Shown here piece by piece: positions 11,755 to 21,768 of a stretch of DNA of 64,000 bases; positions within the stretch are counted from its first letter, which is position 1; the number at the start of each line of letters is the position of its first letter. The notes beneath the pieces are model-generated. The model was not told the origin of the DNA, searched no databases, and worked only from the letters and a program-made list of their open reading frames with translations. A program made the translations under genes and the position numbers. Source of the DNA: Platynereis dumerilii (lineage: Eukaryota > Annelida > Polychaeta > Phyllodocida > Nereididae); the NCBI GenBank assembly GCA_026936325.1, contig JAPTHN010000003.1:61283192-61347191 (forward strand), read 5' to 3'.

Positions 11755-12699
11755 TTTTTAATCCATTCAGTCTCCAGGCAAAACTGTTGTGGATCCTTCC
11801 TGATATTTAGAATACTAGAATGAGCTATTTAGGCAACCTAGGGATTCCCTTGAAGTGAGATGTGCTAAGTGTGCTTGACAGAAACATGCAGACCAATTTC
11901 CATAACATTTAAATGAAGAAGCGGCACATTAATTAAGTTTTAGAAGGTAAATTGAGCATAATTTCACATAATCCTGACCTTAGAATGACTTGAAGGCATT
12001 GAAAAAGGACTGAGCATCCCCAAAAACCCTTATCAAGATGTTTTAGTGGATATATGTGGAAGAAGGGGGTGTAATGTTAAATTTTTCACAAACTACCTGA
12101 TAGAAACGTCAAATATGCTAAATTTGTGAATTTCACGGGCTGAAACATGCATTTTCTACCTTCCATATCTTCACTAATATTTAAGCTAGAAGCTTGGTTG
12201 TACATTTAAATGAAAGAGTAAGATGTCTGCTATTCACATTATCTGACAAATATGACCTATGTGTTACAGTTATTAAGGAAATGGCATTTCAGTTAAAAAG
12301 AAGCATGTTCCGTTCACCCATTTTCCGCTTAACAGAATGATGCTGTTTGCAATGGCATTACTCCTCAACCATTCAAGATACAAAGATGCAATGCATACCT
12401 TTTGACAGATAATAATCTCAGCTTTCATATGGTATATAATAACTTATTATAGGCAAAGTAGCTTTCATACACCACCACTTTCAATTTTTAATGCCTATTT
12501 CGATTATTTTTGACGTTTTTATACATGGTCTCACATACACTGCACTGGTGAGTTAGCAAACCACTTTTGGACTTAGCAACATTTAGATTCTGAAACTAGA
12601 CATTCTTAGCTTTAATTTGGTACCCTGCAACCTTGGTTCGGTTGCCGATGCTGCCAACTTCTAAAATAAGGCCCTTTTTGGATTTCAGCTCATGGACTA
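11755..12699 (-). repeat. Right terminal inverted repeat of the 6-kb element
   Basis: This is the inverted partner of 6,706-7,630. It ends CAGCTCATGGACTA next to the second TTG. The arms differ by scattered substitutions and small indels, so the element was not freshly replicated with identical arms. Confidence 0.8.
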
Positions 12700-12803
12700 T
12701 TGAAAGAGCTTATGCTTCAAAGGAAGGCAGACCGCCATCAAACGTTCAGCAGACATGAGAACGAGGTTCCAAATTGAAATAAAGATGAATACGAAAGGTA
12801 TCA
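12700..12803 (-). CDS. GPCR unit Z, second coding exon, part before the insertion (TM3)
   Basis: The splice acceptor is TTTTCCAG at 12,804 and upward, read on the minus strand. The exon begins TGATACCTTT, completing a codon split in phase 1. It encodes IPFVFIFISIWNLVLMSAER (TM3 plus ERL in place of DRY), then PLKHKLFQ, where the 6-kb element interrupts. The first codon of the element is TAG, so any transcript read across stops there. This piece (104 nt including one TTG) plus 6,190-6,702 (513 nt) equals 617 nt, exactly the length of the intact paralogous exon of unit X. Confidence 0.85.
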
Positions 12804-12976
12804 CTGGAAAAGATTTTGAATTAAAAAACTAAAACTTTTGTTAGTTCCATGCAAAAGGAGTTCACCTACCATTGTATTCACAAATCAACAGAATACAGGT
12901 CGGTTTATTCTTATATTATAGGCAGCAGAATAGAGCCCATGACTGTGAACTATGCCAGAAATTACAAGCAGCAAGG

Positions 12977-13232
12977 AGCTTAGAGGGCGACCATTTAATT
13001 TCAAAGGGGGGCTTGGAGTTTTTCTCAGCAGGAAATTATTTGTTTCATGGTAATGATGGCAGTATTATTTCAAGCTTGCGAAGTCCCGAAATACTCATTC
13101 CTCAATCAAGCAACACCTTTTTAAGAAACGCCCCGAGGAGAAATTATTTATTTTAGGACTGCTCAATAATAATTTATTTGTCTCACCAAAATTGAGCAAG
13201 CCTCACCTTGATATCACATGGTCATCCCTTTT
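12977..13232 (+). mobile_element. MITE with G-rich TIR and spaced AT-rich units (copy 1, intron of unit Z)
   Basis: It starts about GGGCGACCATTTAATTTC and ends about CCTTGATATCACATGGTC, an imperfect inverted pair. Inside, units close to GAAATTATTTATTTT recur roughly every 60-80 bp. The same element lies at the equivalent place in unit Y (15,547) but not in X. It was therefore present before Y and Z separated. Confidence 0.7.
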
Positions 13233-13551
13233 TTGTCAAAGCGGAGAATTGGATGACATTTCTTGACCTTCTGAAGCTATGATATTAAGGGGGTTGTGAA
13301 GGACGGGGGAATTTTGAATACCGAAAATTCATGAGTAGAGGCTAAATATTCTGGCAGACAAGCAATTGATTTTACTTAAAATCAATGGTTCAAAACTTCA
13401 AATGGTATTTCAATGAAATGGTATGAAATCCAGACTTATGGAATTCGAGCAAATGTTGCTTATCCTCCAAAGAAATCAGCATGCAGTAAGCCCATGACTG
13501 AAACTACTATTGGCTTTTACAATATATTTGCGGAAGTATGGCTCTACTTAC

Positions 13552-13923
13552 CAAGGGTATGAATTAGATGACATAAGAAGACATCGAGGAAATACATTCC
13601 AGATACCCAGTATCTGGTAATTATAACATGTGTGCTGAAAGACACACAGACCATTGTATCAATAACTGATTGGTGCTTGACCAAAGTCACAGTCACTGGT
13701 AGTAACTGTCCTTCACTTTTATTGAGCACCACAAGGATCAAGATATTTCCTATCATGCCAATAAGCAATAGTAGTAATTGCAATCCATCGTATATATCCA
13801 CATGCAACGAAATTCCCAAGTCGCTCTTACTTGCGTTGACAGATCCTGTGATATCAGTAGTTGCATATTCATTCACAGTGTAGAGGTCAGTCGCAATTGG
13901 TGAAGACATGACAATGTTTCTTT
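13552..13923 (-). CDS. GPCR unit Z, first coding exon (N-terminus, TM1, TM2)
   Basis: The acceptor TTTTGACAG precedes the exon. Translation starts at ATG 13,909 and the donor is CTTG|GTAAGT at 13,552/13,551. It encodes 119 codons plus one base. The N-terminus is MSSPIATDLYTVNEY, rich in Ser/Thr. TM1 contains LLLIGMIGNILILVVL with the conserved Asn. TM2 contains SVIDTMVCV with the conserved Asp. A cysteine (FLCHL) lies near the start of TM3. The coding length of 358 nt is identical to unit X. The exon is intact, but the gene is interrupted in its next exon by the 6-kb element. It probably encodes an orphan chemosensory or peptide-type class A receptor; the ligand cannot be read from sequence. 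Confidence 0.85.
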
Positions 13924-14292
13924 CTGTCAAAATGATATGCAAACTGTATGTCTGTTACTGATACAATATTTTATTTCAGATATCCATTTATTGAAAAAAT
14001 TCAAGAACACCTCTTGAAAATTTGTGATATTTCATGCATTAAAATTTTAAATAAAATATACACTCCTAGCTAGAAATTGCTCATAAACTGTTAATATAAT
14101 TATAAATTGCTTTTCATGTCATAGCTGATTGCTGAAGATGATAAAGATAACTTTCAGTCAGAGAAGACCAGTTGTAATGTGGTTGACAATTACAAGGTTT
14201 GGATTCCAAAGTTTTGAAATGTTCAAATAATACTGTTGAAATTGAAGTAAATCTCACAATTTTGTGGATACAAAGTTGAAAAGAAGCATTAC

Positions 14293-14375
14293 CTGTTCTC
14301 AAAAACCAGTGAATGTCTATATTTTCACTGCAGATCTCATGGAAGCAGCTGCATGCATAATTCATTAAAGGCACA
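14293..14375 (-). other. Probable leader (5' UTR) exon of GPCR unit Z
   Basis: The segment ends in GAGAACAG|GTAATG, a good splice donor at 14,293/14,292. It is conserved in unit Y (donor at 17,937) and, more diverged, in X (donor at 22,185). The next acceptor is just before the coding exon. The transcription start is not visible, so the upstream limit is approximate. The open frame that runs through this region and beyond the donor is listed in the findings. Confidence 0.5.
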
Positions 14376-14761
14376 AGTCAGAAACAACATTGGTTCCACT
14401 AAGTCAAACAAAAAGCTTTCATATACTCTAACCACATGTTTATTTGTGTGAACAGAATATGAAGGAACTGCGGCTGCATGACAAATAAATACCAACCTCT
14501 GGCATGAAGCAATACATGTACTATGTATAAGGCTTGTGTTGCGCTACAAGATACTGAGCAAATTCACCTCAAATTCTGAATATGTGTGTGTATTTAATCT
14601 TGTTCCAAATGATTCCCATTACGTTTAGAAGGTGCGCACTCTTAAAATATTTTGTTTGATACTGGAACAGACATGTGTTTGAACAGGAAATTGTTTTGTA
14701 AGAACCATTTTATATAATCATGTAAGTGTTCTTTGTTACTCTGGAGAAATAAGGTGCAGTG

Positions 14762-15364
14762 TCAATTTATGCATCTGCCCACCTTCGATAAAGCAGCCTT
14801 CCTGAAGTCCATTTTTAAGAATTAGATTAGTGGGTTGAGACATTAGTTTAGTGATATTAAGAAAAATGATAATGGTGAAGAAACAACATGTCGCTGGTTT
14901 ATAAGATACTATATGAGAAATACAAAATCTAGGCCATTGCACCCAATGGAAAGAATTGTTACAAAGATGAATGAACTGGTTGCTTTTGAATTGGCAGAAG
15001 AGTTTCCAAATTCAGGATTGTTCATTCTCTTCCTATTGTGTGAGATGATTGAATACGTAACACTTAGAAGCACTAACGAAATAGGATATACAAATGCAAA
15101 TTGATAAATCCATAGATATCGATGAACGATGTGAATTCCTTTTTGTTTCATTCTGCACACATCGACCCTCTGGTGACAATTGAAGTATGAAAATGAATCC
15201 AGCATTTGTTCCAAGTGCTGCAAGGTGGATGAGGATCAGGAAATATTTCACATATTTAAGTTGAAAGAGCTTATGCTTCAAAGGAAAGCGGACTGCCATC
15301 AAACGTTCAGCAGACATGAGAACCAGGTTCCAAATTGAAATAAAGACGAATACGAAAGGTATCA
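14762..15364 (-). pseudogene. GPCR unit Y, second coding exon, pseudogene
   Basis: It is homologous to the 617-nt exon of units X and Z and has the same acceptor (TATCTTTTTCAG). TM3 and TM4 read in one frame (IPFVFVFISIWNLVLMSAER, then LKYVKYFLILIHLAALGTN). After NETK the frame shifts. TM5-TM6 continue in a second frame (SLVLLSVTYSIISH, KATSSFIFVTIL). The TM7 region lies in a third, with the NPLIY stretch lost. There are at least two frameshifts. Total length is about 603 nt against 617 in the intact copies. With its damaged first exon this unit is a dead receptor. Confidence 0.85.
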
Positions 15365-15546
15365 CTGAAAAAGATATTGAATTAAAAATATAAACTTTTG
15401 CTAGTTCCATGCACTCAGAATTCACCTACCATTGTATTCACAAATCAACAGTATACATGTCGATTTGTTCTCATAATATGCTACAGGCAGCAGAACAGAG
15501 CCGATGACCCTGAACTCTGCAAGAAATTACAAGCAGCAAAGAGCTT

Positions 15547-15808
15547 AGAGGCAACCATTTAATTTAAAAGGGGGCTTGGAGTTTTACTCGACAGGAAATT
15601 ATTTATGTCATGCCAACGATGACAGTATTATTTCAAGCGTTCAACAAAAGACACCCGAATATTCATTTATAAATCAAGCAAAGCCTTTTTAAGAAATACT
15701 CCAAGGAGAAATTATTTATTTCAGGACTGTTAAAAGTAATTTTATTTGTCTCACCAAAACTGAGCTAGCCCCACCTTGATATCACATGGTCACCCCTTTT
15801 TGTCAAAG
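15547..15808 (+). mobile_element. MITE with G-rich TIR and spaced AT-rich units (copy 2, unit Y intron)
   Basis: It is orthologous by position to the copy at 12,977 in unit Z. Flanks on both sides align (GAAATTACAAGCAGC before, AAGCGRAGAATTGGA after). It was duplicated with the gene and is not an independent insertion. Unit X at 20,470-20,500 lacks it and reads straight from GAGCTT to GGGCCAGAT. Confidence 0.7.
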
Positions 15809-15954
15809 CGAAGAATTGGACTAGATTTATCTTATGTGTGAAATTACCTGACTGACAACAGTCTGCTGTACAAGCAGGCGAGCGAGGGAAAATGAGCCCG
15901 ATTACTTCAGAATATTTATTTGCTCAGTTATTGATAGGTCTTAGCCTCAATTCA

Positions 15955-16088
15955 GGCCTGGCCAGGTCACCTAAATCTATGCTTGACAGCAGTTTCAATC
16001 ATTCTTTGCCTCACTGCAATGTCATCTTCCTGTTTTCATTTTCCCGATGAATCAATGCAGGATGCAAAGAGCCAATAATCCATTCATC
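15955..16088 (+). mobile_element. tRNA-derived SINE, 3' part
   Basis: It aligns with the body and tail of the complete SINE at 52,283-52,490, sharing GCAGTTTCAATCAT, a CCTCA(C/T)TGC word and a tail ending in AATCCATTCATC. The tRNA-like head with the A and B boxes is missing. Confidence 0.6.
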
Positions 16089-17310
16089 TTACCTATTTAT
16101 AATATATAGCACACTTCCCGACTCCATATTTGACAAGCATGTATTGACTTTCTGACTGTATGAGCAATGATGGTAATATTCCTGCTAGCCCTGTCTTTTT
16201 TATTGGGTTGAATAAAGCTCAATTTGATAATAATATCAAAAGTTTCCGATTGTCCGTCCAATGACAAAAAAATGCAATGATCATTGATAAGTTTGTTGAC
16301 AACTGAAATTATTTTGTCGTTCACAAAGCCTTTTATGAACTGTGAAATCTAATTTCTGATAATTCTATCTCCAAAGGCACTGAGCCTATCAAACAATTGA
16401 CTATGCATTACATGGAACATTGGAAATAATCACAATCGGTGTATATATTGTAAGTTTACAAGTGTCTTTACCATGCATTTGGACCAAATAGCTGAATTTA
16501 TCATAATAATATTGCTTTTCTTTAGTCACAGACTCACTGTAATATGGTTTAGGAACCTTGGATTAACAATTTGGCTTAGTTATATTGACAAATAAATTCT
16601 AAAGATCTGGAAATCTTTGCTTCAACACAATCAAAAAATACTTGTGTAAAAAAATCAGAATAAAACAATGCTTTTTCTTGACATTTCTATTGTTATAGTA
16701 TATGATTGATTAAGATTGACAATTTCTTTAGATTGTTTCCGAAAAAAACTGAAACTGACCTATTTTTTAAAGATGTAATCTAATGTTTCTTCTGTCGTTT
16801 CTAGACACATTTTTAAAGAGCATAGATTTGAGTGTGTTTTCTATTAATCACACAATTTCAATTAGATTGAGTATGCAACCTCATTAATCTTTACCAGATA
16901 TGATAAAAAATTTCTCAAGGACATGAAATTTCAGGCTGAGCGACAAAGGCTGGTTTGACGCTCGACCTGAAACATACATGTAATCCCCTGAACCAAAGTC
17001 AACTTATGAATTGATATACTGCTTAATATTTTCTAATACCATTAAAGTTGGTATTCAAATTGAAGGTCTCGTTGAGAGCTGTCCAACTGCACAAGTCATA
17101 TTGTTGCATAATGCTTATTGAAAAAGATACGCAAAACCGCGACTTTCGTTTTACTAAAACACTAGAAAACTTCAACTGCAATGTGCTCAAGTTAAACGTT
17201 CTTCAATTTTCCTGAAACTTCTCAGGCATGTCCATTGGGTCAAACCACAATACCAAAAAATGGTACAGGGAGCTCCTCCAATATTTTCTAATTTTATGGA
17301 CAACAGCCAC
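16089..17310. other. Intron of pseudogene unit Y, no gene recognised
   Basis: AT-rich sequence between the two damaged coding exons of unit Y. No repeat family or coding pattern was recognised. Confidence 0.4.
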
Positions 17311-17317
17311 ACCCTAC

Positions 17318-17541
17318 TGGTAGTTACTGTCCTTCACTTTTATTGAGTACCACCAGGATCAAGATATTTCCTATCATGCATGCCAATAAGCAATAGTAGT
17401 AATTGCAATCTATCATATATATATCCTCATGAATTGGAATTCCCAATACAAGTCGCTCTTACTTGTGATGAGAGATCCTGCAATAGAAGTTGTTACATAT
17501 TCATTCACAGCGGAGAGGTTGGTCGCAATCGGTAAAGACAT
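17318..17541 (-). pseudogene. GPCR unit Y, first coding exon, truncated pseudogene
   Basis: It starts at ATG 17,541 as MSLPIATNLSAVNEY, closely like unit Z, then shifts frame after TSKSDL. The TM1 codons (IGMIGNIL-like) follow out of frame. Homology ends near 17,318 just after the GGACAGTAACTACCAG word, so the TM2 half and the splice donor are missing. It is non-functional. Confidence 0.8.
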
Positions 17542-17936
17542 TACAATTTTTCTTTCTGTCAAAATGACATGAAAACTGTATTTCTGTAACTGATACAATA
17601 TTTCATTTCAGAAATACATTTACTGAATGTATACACAAACACTCTAGAAAATGTGTGATATTTCATGCATTCAAATTGTAAATAAAATATACACTCCTGG
17701 GAAAATATTGCTCATAAACTGTTTATATTATTATAAATTGTATTTCATGTCATAGCTGATTGCTGAAGATGATAAAGATAACTTTCAGTCAGATAAAACC
17801 AGTTGTTGTAACGTGGTTGACAATTACAAGGTTTGAATTGCAAAGTTTTGAAATGCTTAAATGATACTAATGATATTGAAGTAAATCTCACAGTTTCGTG
17901 GATGCAAAGTTGAAATGTATCATTACCTGTTCTCAA

Positions 17937-18010
17937 AAACCAATGAATGTCTATATTTTCACTGCAGATCTCATGGAAGCAGCTGCGTGCATAATTCATC
18001 AAAAACACAA
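17937..18010 (-). other. Leader exon of pseudogene unit Y
   Basis: It is equivalent to 14,293-14,375 of unit Z, with donor GAGAACAG|GTAATG at 17,937/17,936. The similarity to Z is high and extends through the following intron toward the coding exon. Confidence 0.45.
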
Positions 18011-18076
18011 GTCAGAAACAACATTGGTTCCACTAAGTCAAACAAAAAGCTTTAATTTACTCTAGTTTTTATTATT

Positions 18077-18481
18077 AGGGCATTCTGCTCTATTGTTACT
18101 GTCCTTCTCTGGAATCTTGTGGACGCATTTTGAGACAAACTACTCCACCAATTTCATTCAAACTTTGTACTAGGGGTTTTATTTGCCTATGATTGTGTTG
18201 ATCAACTTTACAGGAACATGCACATTGTTTAAATACCATTTTAGAGACCCAGGAAAACCATCCTTCAAAAACTGGAAAGAGGGAGTCCTGTGATGTCATT
18301 CAGGGGCTTTCCCACATTTGTCGAAACAACAAGAGGTCAGCAATTAGGACAAACCACTGCTGCATGCTTCATCAATGTGTTGCCATACCTTTTGTATGCC
18401 CTGTTATGCAGTAGCAACATAACAGTTGAACAACATAACCAGGACATTAGATCAGCAGTAAGATGATTTGCAGAATGCCCT
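18077..18481. mobile_element. MITE with AGGGCATTCTGC inverted ends, ~405 bp
   Basis: The left end is AGGGCATTCTGC at 18,077. The right end is its exact inverse, GCAGAATGCCCT, ending at 18,481. The flanking bases are T-rich (TTATT / TTAAA), so the target duplication cannot be defined. It lies in the upstream flank of unit Y and carries no coding sequence. Confidence 0.6.
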
Positions 18482-18683
18482 TTAAAGTGCCTTGTGCACG
18501 TTATTTTTATTCATGAATGTATTTATCTATGCATGTAACTATTTAATCGTATTCTCATGAGAAACTTAAAACGCTATGTTGTGACTTGCTGTGAAAAATA
18601 AAATAATGGAAACAATATAATGATGAAGAATTGAAGATGTACTTTATTTTGTCTCCAAGAACCAACAGAAACTCTTTGTGGTT

Positions 18684-19590
18684 ATTATCGTTTTCATAGC
18701 TGTGTGTTTTTCAACTTTGTACTTCGCTTTATCCAGAAACTGTGATGTCATAGATTTAATTGCATAACTTCTTATGTCACAAGCACAGATTTCGAGAAAC
18801 CGACTAAATGCATTGACACGTAGATTACGTATGTTTATCTTTGATAAATGCACTGCTTGACATATGCTTCAATGAACTGCAACTGAATCAAACCGACTAC
18901 TTATCCTCAAAGGAAAATCAGGAGGCAAGCATTTGATATCGAGGGGTAGGCGGAGGGTTGGAGTTTAAAAAAATAAAAAATAAAATAAATTCTTTCTCAG
19001 TCCTAGTGAAATTACTATTTTTTGTTCAGTTTTAGTGAAATAGCTCGCTTCTTACTCAGTTATAGTGAAATAAATTAATTCTTTCTGGGCAGTCTTGAAT
19101 TAAATAATTTCTGAACGAGGTGTCGCTTGATTTTCAAATGAATATTTGGGCAGCCCTTGAAATAAATAATTACTGCTACCGTTATCATGAAATAAATAAT
19201 TTTCCATCATGGAAAACTCCAAGCCCCCCCCCCCATGGTGGCCCCTAACAATGACTGATAACAAAATTTATTTAACATTTTTATGACAAGCGTCTTGTGA
19301 AAAACAATAACACAATTTGTTTGGAAAACATTGAGCATGTTGAGACTCTTCTGGTGAGGTGCAAGACTTGGCTTAGATAGAAGTTGTTGGTTGCAGTTGT
19401 ACACAAAAAATTAACAGTGCCTGGCAATTTTCGAATCCTTTGTCAAAAACTGTGATGTAAAACTCTAAACTGTGTCACAGGTTGAAGACTAGACCAATCA
19501 CGATCACAATTACCTCTGATGTCACGGTTTAACTGCAAAACAAAGTTTTCAGAAAAACACACAGCTATGTAAACGATAATAATATCACAT
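18684..19590. mobile_element. Fold-back element, ~900 bp, interrupted by a MITE
   Basis: ATTATCGTTTTCATAGCTG and GTGTGTTTTTC near 18,684-18,715 recur inverted near 19,540-19,585. The GTGATGTCA words further in also match in inverted orientation. The centre is occupied by the G-rich-TIR MITE at 18,936-19,246. The arms are diverged, so this is an old element. Confidence 0.45.
18936..19246 (-). mobile_element. MITE with G-rich TIR and spaced AT-rich units (copy 3, inverted)
   Basis: Reverse-orientation member of the family. It starts near TATCGAGGGGTAGG and ends near CCCATGGTGGCCCC. Units AAATAAATTCTTTCT, AAATAAATTAATTC, AAATAATTTCTG, AAATAAATAATT and AAATAAATAATTTTCC are spaced through it. The repeated word TAGTGAAAT separates the first ones. 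Confidence 0.65.
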
Positions 19591-19652
19591 GCCACAAGAG
19601 AGCCAGGTCTGCCTGCAGAGACCATTTGTCCTCAAAGCCCCCTTGTGGCATA
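19588..19652. repeat. Duplicated 3'-flank segment of the GPCR cluster (unit X)
   Basis: Counterpart of 5,816-5,881, with ends TGCCACAAG and CCCCCTTGTGGCATA. It lies about 70 bp 3' of the receptor X stop codon, versus about 310 bp for unit Z. Confidence 0.6.
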
Positions 19653-19718
19653 CTTTTAGATATTGGCTGTAAGTAGGTACTCTGCACAGTTTACTCCCGA
19701 GAAACAATAGTTACAGTG

Positions 19719-20335
19719 TCACTTCATGCATCTGACCATCTTCAATAAAGCAGCTTTCATGAAGTCCATTTTGATGAAGTAGATCAGTGGGTTGAGACAG
19801 GAGTTCATTGATATGAAAAATATTGATAACGGTGAAGAAACAACTTGGCGCTGGCCCATAAGATACAGGATGAGATAAACGAAATCTAGGCTGTTGCACC
19901 CCATGAGAAGAATTGTTACATAGATGAACGAACTGGTTGCTTTTGAATTAGCAGTTGAGATGACCGAAGATTCTCCTAATTCAGTATTGTTCATTCTCTT
20001 CCTTAAGCTATGTAAGATGATTGAATATGTTCCAATCAGAAGCACTAACGGGATAGCATACATAAATGCAAAAGTTATGAATCCATAAACATCGATGAAT
20101 GATGTAAATTCCTTTGTTTCATTCCTTACACATTGACCCTCTGGTGACAATTGAAATATGAAAATGAAACCGGCATTTGTTCCAAACGAAGCGGCATGGA
20201 TCAGGATCAAGAAATATTTTACATATTTGAGTTTTAAGAGCTTATGTTTCAAAGGAAAGCAGACTGCCATCAAACGTTCAGCAGACATGAGAACCAGGTT
20301 CCATATTGAAATAAAGACGAATATGAGATGTATCA
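19719..20335 (-). CDS. GPCR unit X, second coding exon (TM3-TM7), intact
   Basis: Rhodopsin-type (class A) seven-transmembrane receptor. The acceptor AATTTCTTTTTCAG precedes TGATACATCTC, and a phase-1 codon is completed across the junction. It encodes TM3 (FISIWNLVLMSAER, ER replacing DR of the DRY motif) and TM4 (LKYVKYFLILIHAASFGTN). A loop-2 cysteine (SPEGQC) pairs with the TM3 cysteine by family rule. TM5 is FAFMYAIPLVLLIGTYSII. The cytoplasmic loop is SLRKRMNNTELGE. TM6 is IYVTILLMGCNSLDFVYLIL, with no CWxP. TM7 is FISMNSCLNPLIYF, then a short basic tail ending VRCMK. With the exon at 21,401 it makes 324 residues, a normal class A length. This is the only unit that is complete and uninterrupted. 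The atypical TM6 suggests a lineage-specific orphan group. Confidence 0.9.
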
Positions 20336-20561
20336 CTGAAAAAGAAATTAAGTTTAAAGAATGAATCTTTTTTCTAAAGCCACAAGTCAACAGAATACAG
20401 TTTTTTGAGTTCTTGTTATTCTGTCACAGGCAGAGAATTTAAAAGCCTGTGACTGTAAACTCTGTTGAAATTACAAGCAGTGAGCTTTGGGCCAGATTTA
20501 AGTCATGTGTGAAATTATACGTGACATTTGTTTGTCATTCAAAGCACTGGGATCAAGGGCG

Positions 20562-20806
20562 TAGGGAATACCGGGGCACGTTAGTCCACCTTTTCATTTC
20601 TTGGCTCTCAATTGTACACTTCTCTAAATACGTGTATATGAAAAATCAATTTACTGACTTTTTTTCATTTACACTAATATACCTCACGCCAAACCTAGTC
20701 TATTGACATAGTATCGCTGTGGAGAAAAATGAGACTAATATTATAATGCCTGGCTTCGGGGTACATTGATTGGACAACTATGTGGGGCATGTTGGACCAC
20801 GGAATA
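20562..20806 (+). mobile_element. Fragment of iterated-motif MITE (GGGGCACGTTGGACCAC family), in unit X intron
   Basis: The start TAGGGAATACCGGGGC resembles the TAGGGGAGAGCG ends at 548 and 47,716. The motif GGGGCACGTTAGTCCACC recurs as GGGGTACATTGATTGGAC and GGGGCATGTTGGACCACG by 20,800. No right terminus was found, so the copy is truncated or its end is diverged. Confidence 0.5.
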
Positions 20807-21400
20807 AAAGTCCAGCAAAGTAGCAGAAAATAAGCAAACACCACATTTTATTCTCACAGATCACGCGCTTTTGTGTCATTGCAGAATGATTGTATCTGAA
20901 TATCTGCCTAGATAATTATTAAGTCTTATTTTAACTGGTAGGGCTGGAAGATAAGCCAACTGAACTGATTGTACTGTCATATTATTGTACAGGAATTACC
21001 TAGATGCTTTATTGTTGTCAAAAATTACACACATAACTGGCTCTTTGCTGATTATTATTTACAAAGTTTCAACTTGTTATGGAAAAGTATAAGACTCAAT
21101 GACAAGATGGAATATAAACCTAAGAAAAAATATTGGGGATGGTCCAATGCGCAAGTCTCTCCCTACTAAAATGGGGTGGAGCAAAGTTTCCAGACACAAA
21201 AAATTCGAGTAAGGAAGCTAAAAGTTTGGACAGACAATATATATTGATAAAATCATTGGTTCGAAAGGTGTTGTGAAATTGAGTAAAAAATAGACTGTGA
21301 AACTCGAACAAATGTCGCTCACCCTCTAAAGAAATCTGCACTCAGTAGGCCTATGACTGCATGACTGAAAATATACTTGTGGGAGTATATTCGTACTTAC

Positions 21401-21768
21401 CAAGGGTATGAAAAATATGGCAAAAGAAGACATCGAGGAAATATATTCTAGATACCCAGTATCTTTTAATTATAACTTGTGCACTGAAAGACACGCAGAC
21501 CATTGCATCAATTACTGATTGATGCTTGACTAAAGTCACAGTCACTGGTAGTAACTGTCCTTTACTTTCACGGAGTACCAAAAGGATCAAGATATTTCCA
21601 ATCATGCCAATTACCAACAGTATTAAGTGCAATCCGTCGTATATATCCACATGAATTGAAATTCCCAAGTCACTGCTACTTGAGCTGACAGATCCAGTTA
21701 TATCAGTAGTTACATATTCAGTCACGTTGGATAGGTCGGTGACGATTGATGAAGACATCACAATTTTT
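21401..21768 (-). CDS. GPCR unit X, first coding exon (N-terminus, TM1, TM2), intact
   Basis: The acceptor AAGACAG precedes the exon. I chose ATG at 21,758 (MSSSIVTDLSNVTEY) because the paralogues start at the same place and nothing upstream in frame is an ATG. The donor is CTTG|GTAAGT at 21,401/21,400. The N-terminus has likely N-glycosylation (NVT). TM1 carries LLVIGMIGNILILLVL with the conserved Asn. TM2 carries SVIDAMVCV with the conserved Asp. YWV and a cysteine (FFCHIF) lead into TM3. Coding length is 358 nt, and the exon splices in phase 1 to 20,335. Confidence 0.9.

Larger units (their letters stand above)
6706..12699. mobile_element. 5,994-bp DNA element with ~920-bp terminal inverted repeats, inserted in GPCR Z exon
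   Basis: The termini are TAGTCCATGAGCTG and its exact inverse CAGCTCATGGACTA. They lie immediately inside a TTG duplication (6,703-6,705 and 12,700-12,702). The paralogous exon at 15,258 reads AAGTTGAAAGAG with no insert and serves as an empty site. The two arms (about 6,706-7,630 and 11,755-12,699) are inverted copies with visible substitutions. The interior carries a Tc1-like fold-back MITE and a degraded mariner. No transposase of its own was recognised, so it is probably non-autonomous. A 3-bp duplication fits PIF/Harbinger, CACTA/EnSpm or Academ-like elements, and TTG decides none of these. The superfamily is unresolved. Confidence 0.88.

Noticed and set aside
6706-12699. Polinton-like element, considered because of the very long inverted ends
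   Set aside because: The duplication is 3 bp, not 6 bp, and no polymerase, integrase, protease or capsid-like region was recognised.
13632-13883. Plus-strand 83-codon frame
   Set aside because: Antisense shadow of the GPCR Z first coding exon.
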